NCBI RefSeq assembly: GCF_003111685.1
Contig: NZ_CP022193.1
Location: forward strand, 62,001-126,000
Direction: 5' to 3'
Source of the DNA: Alloyangia pacifica
GTDB taxonomy: Bacteria; Pseudomonadota; Alphaproteobacteria; Rhodobacterales; Rhodobacteraceae
DNA length: 64,000 bases
Part shown: positions 46,596 to 55,410 of the stretch, in pieces
How positions within the stretch are numbered: position 1 is the stretch's first letter
Layout: each line of letters opens with the position of its first letter
Position numbers and translations under genes: made by a program
Notes under the pieces: generated by a model
Told to the model about the DNA's origin: nothing
Seen by the model: only the letters and a program-made list of their open reading frames with translations
Database searches by the model: none

Positions 46596-46670
46596 CCCAG
46601 CCCGGAGGATCGCCGCCATGCTGTCGGTCATCGCGCCTGTCAGGCTTGGATTGACAACAAGAAGCCGCAT
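46596..46670 (-). pseudogene. N-terminal remnant of an Asp/Glu/hydantoin racemase family gene
   Basis: Read leftward from an ATG, 25 codons give MRLLVVNPSLTGAMTDSM then AAILRAG. This resembles the start of Asp/Glu/hydantoin racemases (usually MRLLVINPNT followed by a small-residue MT motif). No conserved catalytic cysteine or later domain follows, because the sequence runs into the LysR gene's 3' end. There is no good ribosome site. It is likely a truncated relic lying downstream of the dihydroxyacetone kinase gene, on the same strand. Confidence 0.45.
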
Positions 46671-46813
46671 GACCGCGCGTCCGGGCCGGGCTGGAGGCCC
46701 GCTGCACCGGTCAGGGTGATCGCCGGCGTCTCGCGACAACACGAAAGGGGTCGCGGAGATCTGCGGCCCCTACCCGTCGGGCCGGGCTCTGGCCACCGTC
46801 TGCCGCGTGCCTT

Positions 46814-48436
46814 CTACGCCGACAGGCTCTCGAACAGGCGCGCCACGGCTTCGGCTCCAGGATCGACCTGTCCCTTTAGCTGGTCGGCGTTGATGTAGGC
46901 CGCACGGCCGGCCTTGGCGGTGTCCATCTCGGCGGTTCGGTTTGCCCCCTCCCGAGCGGCGCGCGCAGCCTCGTCAAGCCCGCCCGCCAGATGGTCCAGC
47001 GCTGGTTTCAGCGCATCGATCATCGTGCGGTCGCCGGGACGCGCACCGCCGATTTCCTGCATTCGGTCGAGCCCCGCGTTCAACGCCTCGCGAAGCGATT
47101 GCCCGCTCGAGGCGGCGTCCCCGGCGGCGGCGAAGAAGATCGCCAGCAACACGCCCGACGAGCCTCCCATCGTCTGGCTCAGCTCCAGCCCGATGGCCCG
47201 GTAGAGTTGCGTGTGGTCCGCCAGCGGCAGGCGATCCATTGCACCTAGCAGCGCCCGCGCCGCCCCGGCCAGCGTGGAGCCTGTGTCGCCGTCGCCCGCC
47301 CTCGCGTCGAGCGCGTTGAGATCGGCCTCGGCGCCAATGAACACCTCGCAGCAGCGTTGCAGGAAGCGTCGGGTCTCGGGGTGGTCGGACGGCAGCGGTC
47401 GGATCGGGCGCAGCCCGTCGGGCAGATCGATCACCTCGACCGGGCCGAGCGCCGAAAGACCCGGCCAGGCCGGCAGCGGCACCGGAGATTTCAGCGCCAT
47501 CAGATCCTCGGTGCCCGCCGGGTAGACCGAGACCGAAAAACCACGCATTTCGAGCGAGGTCATCATCGCGGCCGGACCGATGATGTGATACAGCCTGTCG
47601 CCGATGGCAGACTTGCCCAGCTCGTAGGCGAGAATCTGCATCTCGAGCACCGAGGCCCCGCCGAGGTTGTTGAGCAGAGCCACATGCGGCTTGCCCGGCT
47701 GCATGTGGTCGGCCAGACGCCCGGCAACCATCTCCATCGCCCCGCACGCGTGGACATAATCGACCTGCTGCGCCCCGGCCTCGCCATGGATGCCGAGGCC
47801 GAGTTCGGCCTTGCCGGGCTGGATGCGCGCCTCCTTTGGCGCGCCCGGCACTGTACAGGTATCGAGCGACATGCCGATGGTGCGCGTGCCCGCGATGACC
47901 CGTTCCGCCGCCGCGCGCACGCTGGCAAGATCGGCGCCGTTTTCGGCCAGAGCCCCGGCGATCTTGTGCACGAGAAGGGTGCCAGCCACCCCCCGCGCCT
48001 GCGGCAGATGCGGAAGCGCGATGTCATCATCCACCACCACCATCGCGACGTTGAGGCCAAAGGCCCGCGCCCGCTCGGCGGCGAGACCGAAGTTCAGCCG
48101 ATCACCGGTGTAGTTCTTGACGATCAGCAGGCAGCCCGCCGGGCCGGTGACCGCGAGGATCCCGGCCAGCACCGCGTCGACCGAGGGCGAGGCGAAGACG
48201 TCGCCGCAGATCGCGGCGGTCAGCATCCCTTCGCCGACGAAGCCAGCATGCGCAGGTTCGTGCCCCGAGCCACCGCCCGAGACCAGCGCGACCTTGGACT
48301 TGTCCCAGCTCGCGCGCAGCACCACGCGGATGTGCGGGTAGCCGTCCAGCCGTGCCAAGCGTCCTCCCGAGGCCGCGACCACGCCATCCACCGCCTCGGC
48401 GACGATGTCTTCCTTCAAGTTGATGAACTGGGTCAT
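46814..48436 (-). CDS. Dihydroxyacetone kinase family protein, fused DhaK-DhaL
   Basis: A 540-residue ATP-dependent dihydroxyacetone kinase type. The K domain has SGGGSGHEPAHAGFVG (about 53-68) and the substrate-binding histidine H217 in GIHGEAG. The L domain, from about 345, has LDARAGDGDTGSTLAGAARA and MGGSSGVLLAIFF for Mg-ATP. It phosphorylates dihydroxyacetone; close relatives act on erythrulose or other ketoses, and the substrate here is not settled. It follows the ABC transporter ATPases by 10 bases, so it probably phosphorylates the imported substrate or its oxidation product. Confidence 0.9.
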   Translation of the reverse strand: MTQFINLKEDIVAEAVDGVVAASGGRLARLDGYPHIRVVLRASWDKSKVALVSGGGSGHEPAHAGFVGEGMLTAAICGDVFASPSVDAVLAGILAVTGPAGCLLIVKNYTGDRLNFGLAAERARAFGLNVAMVVVDDDIALPHLPQARGVAGTLLVHKIAGALAENGADLASVRAAAERVIAGTRTIGMSLDTCTVPGAPKEARIQPGKAELGLGIHGEAGAQQVDYVHACGAMEMVAGRLADHMQPGKPHVALLNNLGGASVLEMQILAYELGKSAIGDRLYHIIGPAAMMTSLEMRGFSVSVYPAGTEDLMALKSPVPLPAWPGLSALGPVEVIDLPDGLRPIRPLPSDHPETRRFLQRCCEVFIGAEADLNALDARAGDGDTGSTLAGAARALLGAMDRLPLADHTQLYRAIGLELSQTMGGSSGVLLAIFFAAAGDAASSGQSLREALNAGLDRMQEIGGARPGDRTMIDALKPALDHLAGGLDEAARAAREGANRTAEMDTAKAGRAAYINADQLKGQVDPGAEAVARLFESLSA

Positions 48437-48446
48437 GGGGCTCTCC

Positions 48447-49442
48447 TCAATGGACGCGCGCGCCGGAGGCGTCGAAATAAAACGGGGCGTCGGGGGTGAT
48501 CTGCACGATGTCTCCCGCGCGCAGGCCGGTATGGGCGTCGGTCACGGTGATCAGGTCGTGGTTGCGAACAGTCAGATGCAGCCGGGTCTGGTCGCCAAGA
48601 TGCTCGACCCGGACGACCCGGCTCTCGGCACCATCCCCCTGCCGGATCTGCTCGGGCCGCAGGCCGATGTAGCGCGCGTCCGAAGGGGCGCCGGCAAAAA
48701 GGTCAGCGGGCAGGATGTTGATGCGCGGCAGGCCAAGGCGGCTTGCGGCATAGATGCTGACCGGATCCTCGTAGATCTCGCGCGGGGTGCCGAACTGAAC
48801 GAGCCTGCCGTGGTCCAGAACGCCGACGTGGCTGGCCATGGTCATCGCCTCGATCTGGTCGTGGGTCACATAGAGGAAGGGCACCCCGGAGTGCGCTTGT
48901 ATGTTCTTCAATTCGACCCTGAGATCGGCGCGCAGCTTGGCGTCGAGCGAGCTGAGCGGCTCGTCCATCAAGTAAACCTCGGGACGGCGCACCAACGCGC
49001 GGCCAATCGAGACCCGTTGCATCTCGCCGCCCGAAAGCGCGGTGGCCTTGTTGTCCAGCTTGTGGGTGATCTGCAGCATTTGCGCCACCTCGCTCACCTT
49101 GCGGACAACCTGCGCGTCATCGTAGCGCAGAAGCGGGGACTTCAGCGGGAAGGCGAGGTTCTCGCGCACCGTCATATGCGGGTAGAGCGAATACTGCTGG
49201 AAGACCATCGCCACGTTGCGCTGCGCCGGGGTCATGCGGGTGACGTCGACGCCGCCGATGGCGATGCTGCCTGCGTCGGGCCGGTCCAGCCCCGAGACGA
49301 GCCGCAGCGTCGTGGTCTTGCCCGCGCCGGTTGGCCCGAGCAGAACCACGAAGGCGCCGTTCGGAACGGTCATCGTCACATCGTCGAGCGCCAAGGTATC
49401 GCCGAAACGCTTGGTCAGGTTCCGGAGCGTGACCTCAGCCAT
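48447..49442 (-). CDS. Glycerol/polyol-type ABC transporter ATPase, second of two
   Basis: A 331-residue ATPase with Walker A GPTGAGKTT (about 36-44), signature LSGGEMQRVSIGRAL, Walker B VYLMDEPLSSLDA and H-loop THDQIEAM; a C-terminal TOBE domain follows. It overlaps the preceding ATPase gene by 8 bases. Two adjacent ATPases are the pattern of glycerol ABC transporters (GlpS/GlpT), where they form a heterodimer. The gene is 10 bases upstream of the kinase gene. Confidence 0.93.
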   Translation of the reverse strand: MAEVTLRNLTKRFGDTLALDDVTMTVPNGAFVVLLGPTGAGKTTTLRLVSGLDRPDAGSIAIGGVDVTRMTPAQRNVAMVFQQYSLYPHMTVRENLAFPLKSPLLRYDDAQVVRKVSEVAQMLQITHKLDNKATALSGGEMQRVSIGRALVRRPEVYLMDEPLSSLDAKLRADLRVELKNIQAHSGVPFLYVTHDQIEAMTMASHVGVLDHGRLVQFGTPREIYEDPVSIYAASRLGLPRINILPADLFAGAPSDARYIGLRPEQIRQGDGAESRVVRVEHLGDQTRLHLTVRNHDLITVTDAHTGLRAGDIVQITPDAPFYFDASGARVH

Positions 49443-50532
49443 GGCGCAGCACCTTCTCGTTGGCGGCCGAGCGAAGCGCACGGCCGGTTCCGGCGTCGAA
49501 CAGTGTCAGCGTACGGTCGTTGAAGCTGAGCCCCGTGGTCTGGTCCACCCGCACCGGATCGCGGCTGGAGATACGGGCCTTCACTTCGCCTTGTGCAGCC
49601 TCGAGCGTGATGATCTGCGTGGTGCCGAGGTATTCGACCGCCCGCACCACGGCGCGGTAGTCCGATGTGTCGTCCAGCCGCACGTGCTCGGGGCGCGCGC
49701 CCAGCACCAGCTTCCCGGCATGGCCCTCGCGAAGCTGCGGTATGGCTTGCGCGAAGGAGCCGAGCGCGACCGAGGCATCGCCCGGCGCAGCGCTGCCCTC
49801 GAAGCTCAGGAAATTCATCGGGGGCGAGCCAATGAACTTCGCCACGAAGAGGGTCGCAGGCCAATCGTAGATCTCCTGCGGCACGCCGAATTGTTCGACA
49901 ACGCCTTGGTTCATCACCACGATCTTGTCGCCCATCTGCATCGCCTCGAGCTGGTCATGGGTGACATAGACCGTCGTCGCCCCCATGCGATCGTGCAGGG
50001 CGCGCAGCTCCTCGGCCATGTGTTCGCGGAACTCCGCATCGAGCGCCCCCAGCGGCTCATCCATGAAGAACGCCTTGGGCGCGCGCACGATCGCCCGCCC
50101 CAAGGCCACGCGCTGCCGGTCACCGCCCGAGAGCCCGCCCACCGGCTTTTCGAGAATGTCGGTGATCCCGAGGATGCGCGATACCTCCTCGACCTTGGCC
50201 CGCGCCGCCCTGCGCGACATGCCCTGGCTGATCAGCGGGTAGGAGATATTCTTGCGCACGTTCATATGCGGGTAGAGCGCGAACATCTGGAAAACGAAGG
50301 CGATGTCGCGCTGGCTGGCGGGCCTCCGGCCCACCTCCTCGCCGTCGATGTAGATCTGCCCGGCGCTCGGCATCTCGAGCCCCGCCATCATCCGCAGCGT
50401 GGTGGTCTTGCCGCAACCCGAGGGGCCGAGCAACATGAAGAACTCGCCGTCCTCGATGGTGAAGCTCGAGGAGTGCACGGCGGTGAAGGCTCCGAAGTCC
50501 TTGCGCAGGCTGTCGATGCGTATCTGGGCCAT
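49435..50532 (-). CDS. Glycerol/polyol-type ABC transporter ATPase, first of two
   Basis: A 365-residue ATPase with Walker A GPSGCGKTT (about 37-45), signature LSGGDRQRVALGRAI, Walker B AFFMDEPLGALDA and H-loop THDQLEAM. The C-terminal TOBE region has LVLGARPEHVRLDD. It precedes the second ATPase with an 8-base overlap and follows a small membrane protein gene. Both ATPases keep every catalytic motif, so a heterodimer with two working sites is likely. Confidence 0.93.
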   Translation of the reverse strand: MAQIRIDSLRKDFGAFTAVHSSSFTIEDGEFFMLLGPSGCGKTTTLRMMAGLEMPSAGQIYIDGEEVGRRPASQRDIAFVFQMFALYPHMNVRKNISYPLISQGMSRRAARAKVEEVSRILGITDILEKPVGGLSGGDRQRVALGRAIVRAPKAFFMDEPLGALDAEFREHMAEELRALHDRMGATTVYVTHDQLEAMQMGDKIVVMNQGVVEQFGVPQEIYDWPATLFVAKFIGSPPMNFLSFEGSAAPGDASVALGSFAQAIPQLREGHAGKLVLGARPEHVRLDDTSDYRAVVRAVEYLGTTQIITLEAAQGEVKARISSRDPVRVDQTTGLSFNDRTLTLFDAGTGRALRSAANEKVLRHG

Positions 50533-50544
50533 GGGGTCTCCGCT

Positions 50545-50757
50545 TCAGTCGGGAAAATGGCTGACGACGATGAACATCACCGTGCCAATCAGCGTGACGG
50601 GAAAGGACCACGAGTAGGCCCAGAGAACGAAAGGCTGCATCAGCATCACCACGCCGAGGGCGATCAGGATCGAGGCGGCCATCTCCCAGGGGCCGCGCCG
50701 GAAAATGCGGCGCTTGGCGGGGGCGGGGCTTTCGGGGATCGTGGGGGCCTTGCTCAT
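50545..50757 (-). CDS. Small membrane protein in a polyol ABC transporter operon
   Basis: A 70-residue protein with a basic N-terminus (KRRIFRRG, about 15-22) and two hydrophobic segments (about 25-46 and 50-67: AASILIALGVVMLMQPFVLW, then a span through VTLIGTVMFIVVSHF). No enzyme motif is seen. Its start overlaps the permease stop by 4 bases (ATGA), and it lies 12 bases before the ATPase gene, so it is a coupled part of the transporter operon. Glycerol ABC operons in rhizobia also carry a small membrane protein of unknown role; I infer a parallel, not homology. Confidence 0.8.
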   Translation of the reverse strand: MSKAPTIPESPAPAKRRIFRRGPWEMAASILIALGVVMLMQPFVLWAYSWSFPVTLIGTVMFIVVSHFPD

Positions 50758-51692
50758 TTGCGCACCGCTCCGAAGGTGATCCCGCGCAACAGGTGCTTGC
50801 GCAGCAGGATGGTGAAGACCATGACCGGCAGCAGGAACAGCGTGGCCCCCGCCGCCACAGCGGGCCAGTCTTGCCCGGCGTTGCCGATGATCGTGGGGAT
50901 GAAGGGCGGCGCGGTCTGGGCGGTCCCCGAGGTGAGCAGCACCGCGAAGGCGTATTCGTTCCAGGCGAAGATCAGGCAGAAGATCGCGGTCGAGGCGATG
51001 CCCGTTGCGGCCTGCGGCAGGACCACCTTGTAGAAGGCCTGGAAGCGCGTGTAGCCGTCGATCAGGGCCGCTTCCTCGTATTCCTGCGGGATCTCGTCGA
51101 TGAAGCCCTTGAGCAACCAGACCGAGAGCGAGAGGTTCACCGCCGTGTAGAGCAGGATCATCCCGGCATGGGTGTCCGACAGGCCGAGCGAGCGGAACAT
51201 CAGGAAGATCGGGATTGCCACGGCGATGGGCGGCATCATCCGTGTCGAGAGGATGAAGAACATGAGGTCATCCTTCAGCGGCACCTTGAAGCGCGAGAAG
51301 GCATAGGCAGCCAGCGTGCCCAGGGAGACGCTGAGAAAGGTCGAGCCAAAACCGATGATCACCGAGTTCATGAACCGCTCGCCAAAGCGCGACGGGCCGG
51401 CGATGGTCAGCCCCTTGGACTGCACGATGCGCTCGTACCAGGTCTCGGGCGGGTTGGCCGCGAAGTACTCGGCGGTCTGGCGGGTCTGCGTGGTGAAGAG
51501 GTTCACGTAGCCCTCGAGCGAAGGGGTGAAGACCACCTTCGGCGGGTAGGCGATGGCATCGGCCGAGGACTTGAAGCCTGTCGCGATGATCCAGACCAGC
51601 GGCAGGATGGTGACGATGGCATAGAGCGCCACCAGTGCGCCCGCGACCCACTTCTGCCGCGGCGAGGGTTCGGTGATCGAATAGCCGCTCAT
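50754..51692 (-). CDS. Polyol ABC transporter permease, GlpQ/MalG type
   Basis: A 312-residue permease with about six spans and the coupling loop IPQEYEEAALIDGYTRFQAF. The periplasmic insert near 60-105 (NLFTTQTRQTAEYFAANPPE) is larger than in sugar permeases. It overlaps the upstream permease by 4 bases (51689-51692) and the small membrane protein by 4 bases. Start ATG 51692; a longer open frame upstream is out of frame with permease homology. Confidence 0.92.
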   Translation of the reverse strand: MSGYSITEPSPRQKWVAGALVALYAIVTILPLVWIIATGFKSSADAIAYPPKVVFTPSLEGYVNLFTTQTRQTAEYFAANPPETWYERIVQSKGLTIAGPSRFGERFMNSVIIGFGSTFLSVSLGTLAAYAFSRFKVPLKDDLMFFILSTRMMPPIAVAIPIFLMFRSLGLSDTHAGMILLYTAVNLSLSVWLLKGFIDEIPQEYEEAALIDGYTRFQAFYKVVLPQAATGIASTAIFCLIFAWNEYAFAVLLTSGTAQTAPPFIPTIIGNAGQDWPAVAAGATLFLLPVMVFTILLRKHLLRGITFGAVRK

Positions 51693-52636
51693 CTTTCCTT
51701 CACCTTGTTCAGCGCCTTCACGTAGATCGAGGCGAGGCCGAAAACGGTCACGAAGAGGATGATCGCATAGGCCGAGGCATAGCCCGTGCGCCATTTCTCG
51801 AAGGCCTCGCGCTTGAGGTCGATGGAAGTCAGCGTCGTGGTGTTGCCGGGTCCGCCACCGGTCAGCTGGACCACCAAGTCGAACATCTTGAAGTTCTCGA
51901 TCCCCCGGAAGAGCACCGCCAACATAAGGAAGGGCAGCGTCATCGGCAGGGTGATGGTCCAGAATTGCCGCCACTTCGAGGCGCGGTCGCATTCCGCCGC
52001 CTCGTAGATCGAGTCCGGGATCGAGCGCAGCCCTGCTAGGCAGATCAGCATGACGAAAGGCGTCCACATCCAGGTGTCGACAATGATGATTGCCCAAGGC
52101 GCCAGGGACACGCTGCCGATCATCGAGAAGCTGGTGGGGTCCACACCGGTGAAGAAGGCCACCACGTAATTGAACAGGCCGATCTGCGGCTGATACAGGA
52201 AGGTCCAGAAATTCCCCACGACGGCGGGCGAGAGCATCATCGGCAGCACGATGATCGTGGTCCACAGGTCGTTGCCCCTGAACTTGCGATTGATCAGCCA
52301 GGCAAGCGTGAAGCCGATCAGCACCTGCAGCACGATGGTCCAGCACAGGAAATGCGCCGTCGCCTGCATGGTCTTCCAGATGTCGCCGTCGGTCAGGATG
52401 CGGTGGTAGTTGCGCAGCCCGATCCACTCGACCTCGGCATTGGGCCGATTGGCGCGGAAGTTGGTGAAGCTCAGGCGGATCGTCCAGATCAGCGGGAAGA
52501 TGTTCACCGCAAGCAGCAGGAAGACCGTCGGAGCCACGAAAATCCAGGCGATGGCCCGGTCGGACAGGCCTCGGAACCGGCGCGCGAGACCGGGCGGCGT
52601 CGCCTCGGCGGCGCGCGCGATGACGGAATGGGACAT
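51689..52636 (-). CDS. Polyol ABC transporter permease, GlpP/MalF type
   Basis: A 315-residue permease with about six spans, starting AIAWIFVAPTVFLLLAVNIF after a soluble N-terminus of about 28 residues. The coupling loop is IPDSIYEAAECDRASKWRQF. It forms the channel with the second permease encoded downstream. The start ATG 52636 is 104 bases from the binding-protein stop; the gap holds a hairpin. Confidence 0.92.
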   Translation of the reverse strand: MSHSVIARAAEATPPGLARRFRGLSDRAIAWIFVAPTVFLLLAVNIFPLIWTIRLSFTNFRANRPNAEVEWIGLRNYHRILTDGDIWKTMQATAHFLCWTIVLQVLIGFTLAWLINRKFRGNDLWTTIIVLPMMLSPAVVGNFWTFLYQPQIGLFNYVVAFFTGVDPTSFSMIGSVSLAPWAIIIVDTWMWTPFVMLICLAGLRSIPDSIYEAAECDRASKWRQFWTITLPMTLPFLMLAVLFRGIENFKMFDLVVQLTGGGPGNTTTLTSIDLKREAFEKWRTGYASAYAIILFVTVFGLASIYVKALNKVKER

Positions 52637-52668
52637 GGGGCGGGTCTCTTCGAAACGTTCGGTGCGAT

Positions 52669-52700
52669 GCGCGGAGCCATCCTCTCGTCCGGCTCCGCGC
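52669..52700 (-). other. Intercistronic hairpin after the polyol-binding protein gene
   Basis: A 10-bp perfect stem (GCGCGGAGCC with GGCTCCGCGC) with a 12-base loop lies between the binding-protein and permease genes. No T-run is present. It is the third such hairpin at this position in an ABC operon in the window. Confidence 0.55.
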
Positions 52701-52740
52701 GCGGGACCGCCCGTCCGGGGACGTTGCGGCCGGCGGCTGG

Positions 52741-54057
52741 TCACATCTTGCCTTCGTCTTCGAAGACTTCGGTCCAATCCTCGACCAGCTTGTCGAGCGC
52801 CTCCTGCGCGGTGCCCTGCCCGGCCACCACGTAATTGTGCACCCGGTCCTGCATCGAGAGCAGCAGCGAGGCATAGGACGGCTCGGCCCAGAAATCCTTC
52901 ACGATCGCCATCGAGTCGAGGAAGGTCTGCGCATAAGGCTGGCTGGTGGCAAATCCGGGATCCTCGACCACCGCCTTCAGCGCCGAGTAGCCCCCAAGAC
53001 CCCACCATTTCGACTGTATTTCGGGCTGGGCGAACCACTTGATGTATTCCAGCGCCGCGTCCTGGCTGTCGGAGTAGGAGACAACCGAGATCCCCTGCCC
53101 ACCGAGTTGCGCGAAATGCCCGTCCGGTCCGGGCGGGTTGGGGAAGTAGCCCGACTTGCCACCGCCGACGTTCGGGTCGGCCTCGACCCCCGGCCAGATG
53201 AAGGAGAAGTTCATCTGCAGCGCCACCTGCCCCGATTTGTAGGCGTCGATGTTCTCGGACATGTACCAATCCGACGAGCCCGGTGGGGTGCAGCAGTCGT
53301 AGAGCGCCTTGTAGTACTCCAGCCCCTTCGCAGCCTCGGGCGAGTTCACCACCCCCTCGAGCTTGTAGGGCTCCTCGGGCGTGCCGTAGTTGAAGCCGTA
53401 GTTGTAGAGCGCGTTGGTCACACCCATGGTGATGCCCTCGGAGCCGCGCTCGGTGTAGATGGCCGCGCCATAAACCGTGGTACCGTCGATCTCGCGACCC
53501 TGGAAGAATTCGGCAATGTCCTTCAGCTCTTCCAGCGTGGCGGGCACCGTCAGTTCGCGGCCGTATTTTTCCCGGAACTCCGTTTGCAGCTCTGGCCGCT
53601 CGAACCAATCCTTGCGGTAGGTCCAGCCTACGACGTCCCCAAAGGCCGGCAGGGCCCAGTAATTCGGCGTGCCCTTCGGCCATTCGGAGTAGCCGGTGAC
53701 CGTGGCAGGGATGAAATCATCCATGCTGATGCCATTGGCCTCGAAGAAATCGTTCAGCTTCACGTAGTGGCCCGCCTCGGCCCCGAGGCCGATCCACTGA
53801 CTGTCGCCGATCATCAGATCGCAGAGCTGGCCGCCGGAGTTCAGCTCGTTGAGCATCCGGTCGGCGAAGTTGGGCCACGGAACGAATTCGAAGGACATCT
53901 CGTGTCCGGACGTCGCTTCGAAATCCTTGGACAGCTCGACCAGCGCATTGGCCGGGTCCCAGGCCGCCCAGCACAGGGTGAGCTCATCCGCCTGCGCCGC
54001 CCCCGCGAGGGCAAACAAGGCAGTCGCGACCGCCGGAGCGGTGTATCGGATAGTCAT
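52741..54057 (-). CDS. Polyol-type ABC transporter substrate-binding protein
   Basis: A 438-residue CUT1-class periplasmic binding protein with a Sec signal of about 24 residues (cleavage after AGAAQA), and a mature start DELTLCWAAWDPANALVELS. A cysteine pair in DCCTPPG may be structural. GSEGITMGVTNALYNYGFNY and VALQMNFSFIWPGVE lie in the family core. The start ATG 54057 follows GGGAGG; the gene leads a six-gene operon with two ATPases. The ligand is unproven; glycerol, a tetritol or dihydroxyacetone-related polyol is suggested by the two ATPases and the kinase. Confidence 0.9.
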   Translation of the reverse strand: MTIRYTAPAVATALFALAGAAQADELTLCWAAWDPANALVELSKDFEATSGHEMSFEFVPWPNFADRMLNELNSGGQLCDLMIGDSQWIGLGAEAGHYVKLNDFFEANGISMDDFIPATVTGYSEWPKGTPNYWALPAFGDVVGWTYRKDWFERPELQTEFREKYGRELTVPATLEELKDIAEFFQGREIDGTTVYGAAIYTERGSEGITMGVTNALYNYGFNYGTPEEPYKLEGVVNSPEAAKGLEYYKALYDCCTPPGSSDWYMSENIDAYKSGQVALQMNFSFIWPGVEADPNVGGGKSGYFPNPPGPDGHFAQLGGQGISVVSYSDSQDAALEYIKWFAQPEIQSKWWGLGGYSALKAVVEDPGFATSQPYAQTFLDSMAIVKDFWAEPSYASLLLSMQDRVHNYVVAGQGTAQEALDKLVEDWTEVFEDEGKM

Positions 54058-54124
54058 TGGTGCATCCTCCCAGAGATAAGGCCGGGCTCCTCTTCCCGAC
54101 TCATTTATCTTTACCAAGGGTAAG

Positions 54125-54170
54125 TGAGGTACGTGCCTCAGATCAAACCATTTCTGAGGCACGTACCTCA
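54125..54170. promoter_or_regulatory. Paired LacI-type operators in inverted orientation
   Basis: TGAGGTACGTGCCTCA (54125-54140) and TGAGGCACGTACCTCA (54155-54170) are near-perfect 16-bp palindromes with one internal mismatch pair each, and reverse complements of one another. The copies are centred 30 bases apart, about three helical turns, so two dimers could bind the same face. They sit between the divergent transporter and LacI genes. As a whole they form a perfect inverted repeat with 17-bp arms. Confidence 0.8.
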
Positions 54171-54234
54171 TGAAGGTTGCTTTCCGCCTGAAAACAAAGA
54201 AGACTCCGGGAGAAGTCCAAGGCCCGAGTCCCCC

Positions 54235-55266
54235 ATGCGCCCGACCACCAAAGACCTCGCCAAAGCTGCAGGCGTCAGCCTCGCGACCGTTGATCGCGTG
54301 CTGAACGGACGACCGGGCGTGCGCGAGAAGACGGCGAAAGCCGTCAACGAAGCGATTGAACGCATTGGTTTTGTCCGCAACCAGTCCGCCGCCAATCTCG
54401 CGCGCGGGCGGCGGTATCGTTTCCAGTTCCTGTTGCCCGAGGCCGGGGATGACTTCCTCTCCACGCTGGTCGAGCGCATCGAGGAATCGCGCGCCGCCTT
54501 CCTCTCCGAAGCGCTCGAGATCTCGATGCGCCGGGTGCTGGCGAACGACCCCCATGTGACCGCCAAGGCCCTTGCCCGTGTTTCGCCCGCGCTGGTGGAC
54601 GGCGTGGCAATCATGGCGCCCGAAAGTCCTCAGGTGCGGGATGCCACCACCCGTCTCCAAGAGCGTGGCGTCGAGGTGGTTCAGTTCATCACCGGCCAGC
54701 CGGGCCTGCGGCCCGTAGATTTCGTCGGGGTAGACAACAACTCGGCGGGCGCCTCTGCCGGGCGGCTTCTGGGACGGTTTCTTGGCGAGCGGAAAGGCAA
54801 GATCCTCGTGGTGTCCGAGACGATGAATTCGCTCGACAGCGTGGAGCGACGGCTCGGTTTCGACACGGTTCTGACCAACGACTTCCCGAACCTCTCGGCC
54901 CTGCCCTCGCTCGAGACCTACGGCGACCCTGAACGCACGCAGGTGGTGATCGCCAATTCCTATGCCAATCATCCGGACATCGTCGGCGCCTACCTGATGA
55001 GCTCCGAGGCGCGCCAGCCGCTCGAGGCGCTCTGCAGATCTTCCGACCCGCTGTGCCAGGTGATCATCGCGCATGAGCGTACGCGCTACAGTGAGGACAA
55101 GCTGCGCGAAGGCGCGCTCGATGCGGTGATCGCCCAGGACCCCGGACACCTCGTGCGCAGCGCCATCCGCGTGCTCAAGGCACGCACCGACGGGCGCGAG
55201 CCGCTGGCCTCGCAGGAGCGCATCCGGATCGAGATCTACATCAGGGAAAACCTCGGCGTCCTCTGA
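54235..55266 (+). CDS. LacI-family regulator of the polyol transporter
   Basis: A 343-residue LacI regulator. The helix-turn-helix is TKDLAKAAGVSLATVDRVLN (about 5-24) with an Asp where many LacI proteins have Ser. The hinge is NQSAANLARG and the core domain follows (VDFVGVDNNSAGASAGRLLG). The ATG at 54235 was chosen for family length; in-frame codons upstream run through the operators. It is divergent from the transporter operon across a double palindrome and is probably autoregulated. It sits head to tail with a convergent GST gene. Confidence 0.9.
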   Translation: MRPTTKDLAKAAGVSLATVDRVLNGRPGVREKTAKAVNEAIERIGFVRNQSAANLARGRRYRFQFLLPEAGDDFLSTLVERIEESRAAFLSEALEISMRRVLANDPHVTAKALARVSPALVDGVAIMAPESPQVRDATTRLQERGVEVVQFITGQPGLRPVDFVGVDNNSAGASAGRLLGRFLGERKGKILVVSETMNSLDSVERRLGFDTVLTNDFPNLSALPSLETYGDPERTQVVIANSYANHPDIVGAYLMSSEARQPLEALCRSSDPLCQVIIAHERTRYSEDKLREGALDAVIAQDPGHLVRSAIRVLKARTDGREPLASQERIRIEIYIRENLGVL

Positions 55267-55410
55267 CGGCGGACGCGGGCCGCAAGTCCAGGCCCCCCGG
55301 CCCGCCGCTCTTCAGGAAAAAGCCGAGCGCATGGCGACCGGTTCGGGCCCTGCCCTGTGCCCGGCCCCGGCACGACCGCCCGCCTTCAAGAAGCGCGGCC
55401 GAGAGCGCGG

